This document shows, piece after piece, positions 16,725 through 24,639 of a DNA stretch of 64,000 nucleotides. A model generated the notes under the pieces. The model saw only the letters and a program-made list of their open reading frames with translations. It was not told the DNA's origin and did no database searches. Where the stretch lies: contig CAYSDM010000003.1 in assembly GCA_964429855.1 (NCBI GenBank), forward strand, positions 50,836 through 114,835, given 5' to 3'. Position 1 is the stretch's first letter, and each line of letters starts with the position of its first letter. A program made the translations under genes and the position numbers. This DNA is from CALLMM01 sp964429855 (GTDB lineage Bacteria > Armatimonadota > Chthonomonadetes > Chthonomonadales > CAJBBX01).

Positions 16725-16986
16725 CTGGCTGGAACGATTCCGTCACTGCGAGGTGGAGATACTCTACCTGACGGATAACAATGTCTATAAAGATCGCGGA
16801 AAGATGCGAGACTTTGACTCGCAGTGGATCGAACTGGAGACATCGGGCAAACGCGAAACGTTTTTGGTCCCGATCTCCGCGATTCGCCTCATGAAAGTTC
16901 TCAGCCCTCCAGACAAGGTAGAGAACCTGCTTCTGCGTCCCGTAGACGCCCCTCCCGCGCAATCTATCGAATCGGAGGAGCCTTGA
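16717..16986 (+). CDS. Small LSm/Hfq-like protein, copy 2 of a tandem pair
   Basis: An 89-residue paralogue of the preceding gene with the same layout: WLERFRHCEVEI helix or strand, YLTDN, DRGKMRDFDSQWIEL (Sm1-like), LVPISAIRLMKVL (Sm2-like), and LSPPDK...LLLRP. It lacks a few residues in the loop between the Sm-like halves compared with copy 1 and ends in an acidic tail (ESEEP). AGGAG lies eight bases before ATG 16717. Two such proteins side by side could build a mixed ring. The function is unknown, and an SH3-type barrel without RNA binding is equally possible. Confidence 0.6.
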   Translation: MSNWLERFRHCEVEILYLTDNNVYKDRGKMRDFDSQWIELETSGKRETFLVPISAIRLMKVLSPPDKVENLLLRPVDAPPAQSIESEEP

Positions 16987-17063
16987 TTCTCCTAACGATG
17001 CCATCGTCATACGGAGAAGGAACTTCCTTTATTTCGCCGCCGTATAGAACTGAGCCTGTAACG

Positions 17064-17093
17064 TTGACAGTTCTTCACGATTTAGAGTATAAC
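17064..17093 (+). promoter_or_regulatory. Promoter for the thioredoxin genes
   Basis: TTGACA (17064-17069), 18 bases, TATAAC (17088-17093), inside the 243-base gap before the first thioredoxin gene. Transcription from about 17100 would give a leader of roughly 130 bases. No other feature is visible in the rest of the gap. Confidence 0.6.
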
Positions 17094-17229
17094 GGGACAT
17101 GTTCTGAGTTAGCCGAAAGCAAAAACCTGCTCACCCTTGACATGCCTGTATACTTTTAACCGGGGAGCGGATGATAACACGGGAACTATATAGCACAAGA
17201 TTGGTTAACAGAACAGAGGTTACACAGAG

Positions 17230-17556
17230 ATGAGCAAGGCGGTTGACATCAGCGGTGCAGATTTTGACGAGAAAGTTTTAAAATCGCCGGTTCCGGTACT
17301 GGTGGACTTCTGGGGTTATGCCTGTCCTGGATGCGATCTGGTCGCCCCGCATGTGGACGCGGTGGCGGAACAGTTTGAAGGACGCGCCAGCGTCTATAAA
17401 GTGAATACCAGCGAAGAGATGGACCTGGCTGTGGAATACGGTATTTTTTCGATCCCGGCGTTGCTCTTTTTCAAAGAGGGCGAGGTGGTTGATCAGCTTC
17501 TGGGAGCCGTGCCGCAGGCGCAGCTTGCGTCGAAGCTGCAGAGCTTGATTGACTGA
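17230..17556 (+). CDS. Thioredoxin-like protein with CPGC active site
   Basis: A 108-residue single-domain thioredoxin fold without a signal peptide, so cytoplasmic. The redox site is Cys32-Pro-Gly-Cys35 in FWGYACPGCD, replacing the usual WCGPC; the preceding Trp is Ala. The conserved cis-Pro region (IFSIPALLFF) and closing Gly segment are intact. The changed dipeptide should shift redox potential and partner choice compared with standard TrxA. It lies 35 bases before a second thioredoxin of equal length and similar sequence, so the pair arose by duplication. Confidence 0.88.
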   Translation: MSKAVDISGADFDEKVLKSPVPVLVDFWGYACPGCDLVAPHVDAVAEQFEGRASVYKVNTSEEMDLAVEYGIFSIPALLFFKEGEVVDQLLGAVPQAQLASKLQSLID

Positions 17557-17591
17557 TCACTGTTCGATATCCATTTGGAGGTTTAACGCGC

Positions 17592-17918
17592 ATGAGCAAA
17601 GCTGCCGCCGTTTCCGGCGCTACATTTGATACAGAGGTTCTTCAGTCCAGCGTTCCCGTTCTGGTGGATTTCTGGGCTCCCTGGTGTCCTCCCTGCCGCG
17701 CCATCGCTCCCTCACTGGACGCGATTGCGGAGCAGTATTCCGGCAAAGCGAAAGTTATGAAGGTGAATACGGACGAAGAGTACGATCTCACCATGAAATA
17801 CGGAATCAGCAATATTCCCGCCCTGCTCTACTTCAAAGACGGCGAATTGAAGGATCAGATCATCGGCGCTGCGCCTCAGCGCGCTATCGCGGAAAAGCTG
17901 GATAAATTAATAGGTTGA
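17592..17918 (+). CDS. Thioredoxin with CPPC active site
   Basis: A 108-residue cytoplasmic thioredoxin close to its upstream neighbour. The site is Cys32-Pro-Pro-Cys35 in FWAPWCPPCR, so the WC start of the motif is canonical but Gly is replaced by Pro. Lys57 region, cis-Pro (SNIPALLYF) and the C-terminal helix are standard. GGAGG lies ten bases before the ATG. It is probably the main disulphide reductase of the pair. No thioredoxin reductase is in this window. Confidence 0.9.
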   Translation: MSKAAAVSGATFDTEVLQSSVPVLVDFWAPWCPPCRAIAPSLDAIAEQYSGKAKVMKVNTDEEYDLTMKYGISNIPALLYFKDGELKDQIIGAAPQRAIAEKLDKLIG

Positions 17919-17954
17919 TGCGCGTTCTTCTGTGTCTGATGACAGGAGATCGTG

Positions 17955-18587
17955 ATGCAGGCGTTAATCTTAGCGCATGGAGAGAGGCCCTCACGCAGTT
18001 TGATCGAGCATCTGCGTAAGTCAGCCTCTCTTTTTCTTGCAGCGGACGGAGCTGCAAACTATCTTGCGGAACTGGGCATCGCTCCCGATGTCATTCTGGG
18101 GGACTTCGATTCGCTCCAGTTACAGGCGAGGCGCGTCTTCACGGATTGCCCCTTTCTGCATAACTCGGATCAGAATACAAGCGATCTGGAGAAGGCAGTG
18201 ACCTATGCGCTGGAACAGGGAGCGTCCGAAATCGCTCTTATCGGTGTACAGGGCGGACGCATTGACCACAGTCTGACTGCGATAAGCGTGCTTCTGAAAT
18301 ATGCATCGCTTACTCATATCTCAATTCAAGATGAAAACGCGATAACCTACTCTGTACATCATGAACTGGAAATACCCGGTAATGTCGGGGAGACTCTCTC
18401 TCTGATCGCTTTCACTCCCGTAGAAGAGGTCTATCTGGAGGGTGTACAGTGGCCTCTGAAGGGAGAAGATCTCTACCCCGGTTCCCGGGGAGTCAGCAAC
18501 ATTATTCTAAATCCTCCTGTTCGCGTTCGGAAACGGAATGGAGTTCTCCTCCTATCACATCTCCGACGTTTTTCGCATGAGGGGTAG
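17955..18587 (+). CDS. thiN: Thiamine pyrophosphokinase
   Basis: Transfers diphosphate from ATP to thiamine to make the cofactor TPP. The 210-residue protein shows the family motifs ADGAANYL, DVILGDFDSL, the acidic DQNTSDLEKA and the ligand region GGRIDHSLTAISVL. I prefer ATG 17955, six bases after AGGAG, over GTG 17952. It is followed after one base by a methyltransferase, so the genes are co-transcribed. Confidence 0.9.
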   Translation: MQALILAHGERPSRSLIEHLRKSASLFLAADGAANYLAELGIAPDVILGDFDSLQLQARRVFTDCPFLHNSDQNTSDLEKAVTYALEQGASEIALIGVQGGRIDHSLTAISVLLKYASLTHISIQDENAITYSVHHELEIPGNVGETLSLIAFTPVEEVYLEGVQWPLKGEDLYPGSRGVSNIILNPPVRVRKRNGVLLLSHLRRFSHEG

Positions 18588-18588
18588 T

Positions 18589-19392
18589 ATGTCATCGGAC
18601 AGAGGCGCATATCTGAGTTTTGATCGCGTGGCGGATTTGTACGAAGCTACGCGCTTTATTCCGCCGAACATTCTGGAAGATACCGCCAGGCTGCTCCAGG
18701 AGGACGCCCGCCTGCAACCTGATGAGCTTTTTCTGGATGCCGGCGTCGGAACAGGGCGGTTTGCGCGTTATCTGCACAGGAGAGGCGTTTCGGTCGTCGG
18801 GGCGGACATCTCATCCACGATGCTCAAACAGGCTCAGGATCACGAACCTGCGCTGCGACTGGTCTGCGCAGACCTCCGCTCCCTGCCGTTTTCCTCTCAG
18901 CGCTTCGCCTGCGCCCTGATGGTGCATGTACTGCATTTGATTCAGGACTGGCAGCAGGTTGTATCCGAAATACGCCGCGTTCTGCTGCCAGAGGGATGGC
19001 TCTATCTGGGCATGGAGAGTCCCAAACGATTCCCGACCACCGAACTCTACTACCAGCTTGCGAACGAGCGTGCACTGACTCGTCCCAATCTAGGCGCAAG
19101 ATCGTTTGACGACATACTGACCTTTCTGATGAGTCTGGGAGCGCAAATAGAGACGCTGGAAACGGATCATATCCGCTGGCATCAGTCCCTTCGCACCACC
19201 GATCTACTTGACTCTCTGCGATGCAATCCCTTCTCTCATCTCTGGCATGTTTCGGAGCAGGATCATCAGGATCTGATGTTGGAACTGGAAGGACGGGTCA
19301 AACTATATCCCGACTGGAAAACTCGTTCCGAAACCACCCCCATGCATCTCTCGCTCTGGCGCGTCCGATGGTCAGCATATCAGGAGAAATAG
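18589..19392 (+). CDS. Class I SAM-dependent methyltransferase
   Basis: A 267-residue methyltransferase of the UbiE/type-11 sort. Motif I is LFLDAGVGTGRFARYL (about 44-59). An acidic motif II (VVGADIS) and the motif around CADLRSLPFSSQRFACAL follow, then a long C-terminal substrate region with many aromatics. The substrate is unknown. ATG 18589 is chosen because it directly follows the thiN stop and has GAGGGG upstream. The frame is open 17 codons further into thiN, but those codons overlap it. Confidence 0.82.
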   Translation: MSSDRGAYLSFDRVADLYEATRFIPPNILEDTARLLQEDARLQPDELFLDAGVGTGRFARYLHRRGVSVVGADISSTMLKQAQDHEPALRLVCADLRSLPFSSQRFACALMVHVLHLIQDWQQVVSEIRRVLLPEGWLYLGMESPKRFPTTELYYQLANERALTRPNLGARSFDDILTFLMSLGAQIETLETDHIRWHQSLRTTDLLDSLRCNPFSHLWHVSEQDHQDLMLELEGRVKLYPDWKTRSETTPMHLSLWRVRWSAYQEK

Positions 19393-19394
19393 AA

Positions 19395-20429
19395 ATGCCT
19401 CCTACCCAATCCTGTCGCATCGGCGTCCTCGGAGCCGGTTGGTTTGCCTCCCGGCGACATATTCCGGAGATTGTGAAACACCCTGACCTACAGCTTGCTG
19501 CGCTCTGTCGTCGAGATGAAACACAGCTTCAAAGAATACGGGATCACTTTGCGCCTGAAACGCCTCTATACACGGACTGGAAACAGATGATTGCGGAGGC
19601 GAATCTGGATATTCTTCTGATCGCGACTCCCCATTCGCTCCATTATGAACAGGCGAAAACCGCGCTGGAGAATCGAATTCATGTCCTGCTTGAAAAGCCT
19701 ATGACCATCCATGCAGAGGAGGCTCTTTCCCTGTGCAGATTGGCGGAGAGGCAGGGAAAGCTGCTGAGCGTCGCGCTAAATCCCCCCTTCTGGGCGCACT
19801 GTCATAAGATCAGAGAGTATATCGCGCGTGGCGAATTGGGACAACTGGAGGCGGTGAGTATGTTCTGGACGGGGAACGCCGAATTTGTGTTTGGCGAAGC
19901 GCCAAAACCGTCAGACCTGCCCGGTATCGTTCCGCCAACGATGTATCGCGCCGACCCGGAGCTATGTGGCGGCGGATACTTCATTGACGGCGGCTCGCAC
20001 CTGATATCGGAGATACTTTTCGTCAGCGGGCAGAGAGCCGTTTCCGTCAGTTGTCAGATGGATGAGACGCCTTCGGATCGAAGAGCCGTTCTGACCCTGA
20101 GACTGGAGGATGGAGCGCTGGTATCCGTTACCTGCGTGGGAGACAGCAAGAGCGGGAGCAGGCGGGTCAGTAATATCTTCGCTGGATCGCAGGGAACGAT
20201 ACGTGTGGAAGGGTTCGACTTTACTACGATGATCGAGAGAGGTTCAGACATGGTAGAAACATTCCGCGAGCGCGATCTTCCCCCGGTTCCCGGTCCAGTC
20301 ACCAATTTCGCCGATGCGCTTATAGGTCGCGCCTCGCTCTTCTCTACTGCCGATCACGGAGCGCAGGTGGTTGCCGTCATCGAGGCAGCCTACCAATCCG
20401 CATCCACCGGACAGACTATTCGCCTGTAG
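19395..20429 (+). CDS. Gfo/Idh/MocA-family oxidoreductase
   Basis: A 344-residue NAD(P)-dependent dehydrogenase. The Rossmann start is RIGVLGAGWFASR (8-20), the family motif is EKP at 100-102, and the substrate domain has GGGYFIDGGSHLISE holding the probable catalytic His. AGGAG lies eight bases before ATG 19395, three bases after the methyltransferase stop. The open frame extends upstream into that gene, but the extension has no family sequence. The substrate is unknown. It is convergent with the S66 peptidase at a seven-base gap. Confidence 0.88.
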   Translation: MPPTQSCRIGVLGAGWFASRRHIPEIVKHPDLQLAALCRRDETQLQRIRDHFAPETPLYTDWKQMIAEANLDILLIATPHSLHYEQAKTALENRIHVLLEKPMTIHAEEALSLCRLAERQGKLLSVALNPPFWAHCHKIREYIARGELGQLEAVSMFWTGNAEFVFGEAPKPSDLPGIVPPTMYRADPELCGGGYFIDGGSHLISEILFVSGQRAVSVSCQMDETPSDRRAVLTLRLEDGALVSVTCVGDSKSGSRRVSNIFAGSQGTIRVEGFDFTTMIERGSDMVETFRERDLPPVPGPVTNFADALIGRASLFSTADHGAQVVAVIEAAYQSASTGQTIRL

Positions 20430-20436
20430 TCTTTCC

Positions 20437-21384
20437 CTACTCCACAGCCGGTTCCAGAACCGTCAATTCACAGGAATCGGCACACATAGATGCGCGACAA
20501 CCTAACGGTATCGTCAGAGGACTGGCTACATGCCCGAAAGGGAAGCCTGTGATAGCAGGCTTCCCCAGCGGTTCAAAGTGATCTCTCCAGACATCCTGCA
20601 GGCGAATGGCGGGAGGAGTCTCCTCCTCTTTATCCCAGTCTGTCGCTGTCCCAATGACGAATCCTGCCGCCTGTTGAAGCAGACCGGATCGGCGAAGTTG
20701 AACCAGCATTCGGTCAATTCGATAGGCAGATTCCCCGATGTCTTCTATCAGCACAATCCGATCTCGAAAATCGGGCATCTCCGGCGTCCCTATCGCCGCG
20801 CATAGAAGCGTAAGATTTCCGCCTGCAAGCCTCCCCTCTGCCTTTCCTCCGACCAGAGTTCGGATATCCGATCCACGGCAGTCATAGGTTCCAGGAGGTT
20901 CCGGTTTCTCCAGGATTCTCCAGAAACACTCTCTGGCGGTATCCGATAGCGCTTCTCCCAGCGTCGTTACCATCAGACCGTGCAGAGTGATCTGTTCGGC
21001 ATACCGCTCCATTGCCAGATGGAGCGATGTAATATCGCTGTATCCCACAAAGTTTTTCGGGTTGCGCCTCACGATTTCCCAGTCTACATGCTCCAGAATC
21101 CGGCACGCCCCATACCCTCCTCGCGCACAGAAGACCGCATCAACATCCTTACGTTCGAACATCGTCGTGAACTCATGGGCGCGTCCTCTGTCCGTCCCGG
21201 CAAGAAAACCATGCCGATTATACAGCATATCTCCCGTCACAACCCGATAACCGCGTTCCCGGACAGCCTCTATGCCTTGCTGAAGACGAATATCTCGAAC
21301 CGCGCTGGAAGGGGCTATGATGCCGACGGTCATTCCGGGCTGCAGACGGTTCGGGAAGCGAAAGCTCCCACGGTCGCTGCTCAT
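20437..21384 (-). CDS. LD-carboxypeptidase (peptidase family S66)
   Basis: A 315-residue serine carboxypeptidase of the LdcA/MccF family, which cleaves the L,D bond of murein tetrapeptides in cell-wall recycling or microcin-like conjugates. The nucleophile is Ser116 in FVGYSDIT, preceded by the oxyanion segment CARGGYG. A Glu (LIEDIGE) and a late His (GFPFGHV) complete the triad. No signal peptide is visible, in line with cytoplasmic recycling. ATG 21384 overlaps the upstream TolB-like stop (ATGA), with GGAG five bases before it. GTG 21390 is the alternative. Confidence 0.88.
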   Translation of the reverse strand: MSSDRGSFRFPNRLQPGMTVGIIAPSSAVRDIRLQQGIEAVRERGYRVVTGDMLYNRHGFLAGTDRGRAHEFTTMFERKDVDAVFCARGGYGACRILEHVDWEIVRRNPKNFVGYSDITSLHLAMERYAEQITLHGLMVTTLGEALSDTARECFWRILEKPEPPGTYDCRGSDIRTLVGGKAEGRLAGGNLTLLCAAIGTPEMPDFRDRIVLIEDIGESAYRIDRMLVQLRRSGLLQQAAGFVIGTATDWDKEEETPPAIRLQDVWRDHFEPLGKPAITGFPFGHVASPLTIPLGCRASMCADSCELTVLEPAVE

Positions 21385-22427
21385 CGCCACTCCGCCAGAC
21401 GCCTGCCATTTCTGCCGTCAGCATCGAATACCGAGAGCACGGTCCCGGCAGACTCGTTGTGCAGTACCGCCAGTCTCCCACCACTCTGCGAGAAGACCGG
21501 TTGGAAGAGACGTGAACGCTGACCGGCGGGCTGCCCTTTTCGAATCGCCCTGGGATCGGAGCCGTCCAGCCCGATGCTGTAACAGACCTGAGTCATCTTT
21601 CCGGGAGGAGATTCGAAGGTGCAGACAAGCGCAAGTCGGTTACTTCGCGGCGCAAAAACGACCTGATCCACGGAGATCGGCCCCTGCGCCGGTTTCGGGT
21701 TTATCGTCGGAATCACTGCCGGAAAGTCCAGTTTTGTCGGCGCAGAGTTGGAGGAGATATCAGCGACATACAGGCTTGCCACGATGTAACGGGAGTTTTT
21801 ACTGTGACGCGCCCAGATGACCTTCACGCCATCCTTCCATAGTCCCAGTCCTATCACATCGTCGGAAGTAGTCAGCCGCCGGATCTCCCCGAAGATATAG
21901 AGGAAAAGATTCCGGTTGGGACCGTTTCTTCCAATAAATGCGACATTATCAGTTCCCTGAATCCAGACCATACTGTTTCCGATTACCTCTTCCACCGGGA
22001 TCATCTTTGCGTCTGCCTGTCCACCGATGGTATTGACCAGCACGATCTGCAAGCCGATACCTTCCAGCCTGCGAATGCCTGCAAAACGATTACCATCTTC
22101 TCTCCACGCAAAAGGAGGCTCCAGTCCACCGGCGATGGTTCTTGACCTTCCGGTGCGTGTATCATATAGAACAGCCCGCGATGTGCCGTTCGTTCGATCC
22201 GGTACAGAGAAAACAATGTGATCTCCGGTTGGCGACCAGAGCGCTCCTCTCCCTCCCTCTCCTCCAGGAACAGGGCGCGAGGAGGCGTCGTTGATGCTGC
22301 AGAGCGTTATCCCGCTCCTGCCCTCAAAGACAATCTGGCTGCCGTCCGGCGAAAAATCCAGCGCTTGCGCCATACAGACCGGCATCGCCCACAACAGCGC
22401 AATGAATATCCAGCATCTTCTGCTCAT
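21381..22427 (-). CDS. Exported TolB/WD40-like beta-propeller protein
   Basis: A 348-residue protein with a signal peptide (about 1-22, ending VCMAQA). It is built of repeated propeller blades with the PD40 pattern, for example DFSPDGSQIVFEG, LWSPTGDHIVF, FAPRSNRLALV and VFSQSGGRLAVL. Such domains act as periplasmic or surface binding scaffolds. No catalytic site or peptidoglycan-binding OmpA part is present, so it is not TolB itself. AGGAG sits seven bases before the ATG. It overlaps the S66 peptidase gene, which hints at a joint role in the envelope. Confidence 0.78.
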   Translation of the reverse strand: MSRRCWIFIALLWAMPVCMAQALDFSPDGSQIVFEGRSGITLCSINDASSRPVPGGEGGRGALWSPTGDHIVFSVPDRTNGTSRAVLYDTRTGRSRTIAGGLEPPFAWREDGNRFAGIRRLEGIGLQIVLVNTIGGQADAKMIPVEEVIGNSMVWIQGTDNVAFIGRNGPNRNLFLYIFGEIRRLTTSDDVIGLGLWKDGVKVIWARHSKNSRYIVASLYVADISSNSAPTKLDFPAVIPTINPKPAQGPISVDQVVFAPRSNRLALVCTFESPPGKMTQVCYSIGLDGSDPRAIRKGQPAGQRSRLFQPVFSQSGGRLAVLHNESAGTVLSVFDADGRNGRRLAEWR

Positions 22428-22471
22428 ACTCTCTCTCCTGCGAGTGAATATCAGAAACAGGGCTTGAGAAT

Positions 22472-22678
22472 CTATTTCACCGGAAAGCCCGCCATCGCCA
22501 GACGATCCTTTATCGCCTGCTCATTCGTCTGAGACTCATCAAACGCAACATCCACACGCTTCTGCTCAACATCCACCCCAACCTCCGTGACACCCGGCAG
22601 TTTACCGAGTGATCGCTTAATCGAGTTGGCGCAGCCATCGCAGTGGATATCCTCTGAAAAATAGCTTTGCTTCACCAT
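22472..22678 (-). CDS. Heavy-metal-associated (HMA) domain protein, copper chaperone-like
   Basis: A 68-residue single HMA domain with the metal site DIHCDGC (Cys13, Cys16) and the usual beta-alpha-beta order. It resembles CopZ-type copper chaperones, though the residue before the first Cys is His rather than the common MT/MH. No copper ATPase or CsoR/CueR regulator is near. GGAGGG lies upstream of the ATG. It is followed after 44 bases by the TolB-like gene. Confidence 0.88.
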   Translation of the reverse strand: MVKQSYFSEDIHCDGCANSIKRSLGKLPGVTEVGVDVEQKRVDVAFDESQTNEQAIKDRLAMAGFPVK

Positions 22679-22708
22679 CTTCTCCCTCCTCTATCGAACG
22701 CTTCATCG

Positions 22709-22738
22709 TTGACGCATTTTTCTTCCATCTGTTATACT
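22709..22738 (+). promoter_or_regulatory. Promoter for the two LolA-like genes
   Basis: TTGACG (22709-22714), 18 bases, TATACT (22733-22738). The leader to ATG 22898 would be about 150 bases, in which I see no clear structure. It lies back-to-back with the HMA gene. Confidence 0.5.
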
Positions 22739-22897
22739 AACAAATGAATGGTACCTGCTCGCAAGGATTTGCGCTCCTGTCAATCGCCACGAAAGTTTAT
22801 CGAAACCATTACATACTCGATATGCTTCAGGCTTCAGGTGAGGTTTCCGATAATCATTGAGAGCATCCGGTATTTCATTCGTCGTTCAGGAGATATT

Positions 22898-23851
22898 ATG
22901 ACAGTCTACATATGTGGTTCGAACGCAACAGTCGGGAAAAGAGCCGTTAATCTTTTCCTCACCGGTCTGATTGCGGTCTTCCTTGCCTCCCTGACCGGCT
23001 GCAATCAAGATAAGAAAGCAACCGGAGCAGAGAATACTCCTTCTGTAAACAGCGCAGAAAATCGTCCTGCTCCGGGGGCGACATTGCCTGAACAGCCTGC
23101 TACCACCGATCCCAATGTTGCTGTTGAAAGAATGGTTGCCGCTTATAAAGCTCTGAACTCCCTTCAGGTTTCGATGGAAGCGGATATTTTCATTCAGGTT
23201 GGAAAAACCAATCAGGTCATGCACCAGATTACCACTCTGAAATACGTTAACCAGCCCCCGCAAGCGGTAATGAAGGTGAAAGACACCGGTTCAGGGACAA
23301 CCGAGTTCCATTCCGACGGCAGTTCTGTCGTTGTCTATTCCGGGCTGCGCAATAAGTTCCGTCGTTACAACCGGGGCGGTTCTCTGGCAGATATCAGCAG
23401 AGCGGTAGATGAGAAAGGACCTCAGATTTTCTCACCATTTGTATTCCTGCAGAGCGACAGGCTTCCTGCCGGAATTACCGGTTTGACCATGAAACCCAGG
23501 GAGACCCTCAACGGCAAGCCTGTCATCGTGGTATCGGGAAAGTTCACCGAAAGGTTTCTGGCGGATTTCGGGAAGAGAATACTACTGGCACGCGGAATGA
23601 CTCCGGTTGCAGGCAAGTTTTCTCTGTGGTTGGATGCCAGCAACTATATGCTCCTTCAGCATAGCACCGAGATGGCCTGGAGGGGACGCATCCTGACTTC
23701 CGACGGTAAAATTCCCATTGAAAACCCGCGCATCGTGTTATTCGAGAAGACGACCGATATCATCATGAACCCCACATTTGCGGTAGATTTCGCCCGATTC
23801 ATTCCCCCGAAAGGGGCTCGGGAAGAGTTTGTGGAAAGGCTCGATCAGTGA
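22898..23851 (+). CDS. Lipoprotein of the LolA-like / DUF2092 type, copy 1
   Basis: A 317-residue predicted lipoprotein. An N-terminal hydrophobic stretch ends at the lipobox LTGC, followed by a low-complexity linker rich in Pro, Ala and Asn. The rest has the half-barrel strand pattern of LolA/LolB-type proteins (ERMVAAYKALNSLQVSMEAD, then paired strands), also described as DUF2092. A role in binding or carrying hydrophobic ligands at the envelope is likely by fold, but this is inference. I chose ATG 22898, with AGGAG six bases upstream, over an upstream in-frame start lacking a signal peptide. The next gene overlaps by four bases (GTGA). Confidence 0.75.
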   Translation: MTVYICGSNATVGKRAVNLFLTGLIAVFLASLTGCNQDKKATGAENTPSVNSAENRPAPGATLPEQPATTDPNVAVERMVAAYKALNSLQVSMEADIFIQVGKTNQVMHQITTLKYVNQPPQAVMKVKDTGSGTTEFHSDGSSVVVYSGLRNKFRRYNRGGSLADISRAVDEKGPQIFSPFVFLQSDRLPAGITGLTMKPRETLNGKPVIVVSGKFTERFLADFGKRILLARGMTPVAGKFSLWLDASNYMLLQHSTEMAWRGRILTSDGKIPIENPRIVLFEKTTDIIMNPTFAVDFARFIPPKGAREEFVERLDQ

Positions 23852-24639
23852 GATCCTCGCTCCCTCTGACTGCCCTGTTTCTTGTCCTGGGAACACTCCT
23901 TTCCTGCCCGGCGCTGTCTCAAGACGCTGGCGCCATCCTTAAGCGCATGTATACCACCTATAGCAGTCTGAACTCCTACCGCCAGACCGCCAGCACCACT
24001 GTGACCCAGACGATAGATAAGCAGCGCGCAACATTCGGACTCGCCACCGAACTGCGTTATCAGAAACCTGATCGCGCCTTCATCTCCATCACCTCCACCT
24101 CATCAGGAACGCTGGTTGCGCTGACAGATGGCAGAGAGAGAATGCTGTATCGCAGCGTCACGCGGATGTATCGAAAATCCCCGCCAGCCGCAAACTTAAA
24201 AGAGTTTGTCACGGGACTACGTTCCGCAGGCATCGGGAGCGAGTTCGATCCGCTCTATTTTCTCCAGTCCCCCGCTCCCCTTCAGGGATTGAGCGGGATC
24301 GCCTATCAGGGGAAGACTCGAGTCAACGACGGCGACTGCCACATCATCCGCGCTAATTTTCGGTCGAATGTGGTAGCGAGCGGCTCTACTGGTGTCGTTA
24401 CCTTTTATGTAGATCAGAAACAGTTTCTGCTTCGTCGTGTCACGCTGCTTTTTTCCAATGTAACCGTGACGGCTCCGGTGAGAGTGCGAAAAAACGGCAG
24501 AGACTCCCTTGAGCGAAGAAAATTCAAGGCGAACATCAACTATTCGACAATCATTCAGAAGTTTGAAGCAAATCCGCCTCTCGATAACACGGCATTCACC
24601 TATCCGTTGCCGAAAGACGCCTTTGAGCAGAAACCGTAA
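23848..24639 (+). CDS. Exported LolA-like / DUF2092-type protein, copy 2
   Basis: A 263-residue protein with a cleavable signal peptide (about 1-24, CPALSQ). Its fold pattern matches the preceding gene: ILKRMYTTYSSLNSYRQTAS start, then successive strands ending in FTYPLPKDAF. It has no lipobox cysteine before the mature part, so it is probably periplasmic. It starts at GTG 23848 inside the stop of copy 1. Its TAA stop abuts the stop of the convergent glycosyltransferase with no base between them. A third relative is fused to a thioredoxin domain at 45,020-46,171. Confidence 0.72.
   Translation: MRSSLPLTALFLVLGTLLSCPALSQDAGAILKRMYTTYSSLNSYRQTASTTVTQTIDKQRATFGLATELRYQKPDRAFISITSTSSGTLVALTDGRERMLYRSVTRMYRKSPPAANLKEFVTGLRSAGIGSEFDPLYFLQSPAPLQGLSGIAYQGKTRVNDGDCHIIRANFRSNVVASGSTGVVTFYVDQKQFLLRRVTLLFSNVTVTAPVRVRKNGRDSLERRKFKANINYSTIIQKFEANPPLDNTAFTYPLPKDAFEQKP

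Noticed and set aside
17137..17154. TTGACA followed by TATACT near the first thioredoxin gene
   Set aside because: Only six bases separate the boxes, so they cannot act together; the pair at 17064-17093 has proper spacing.
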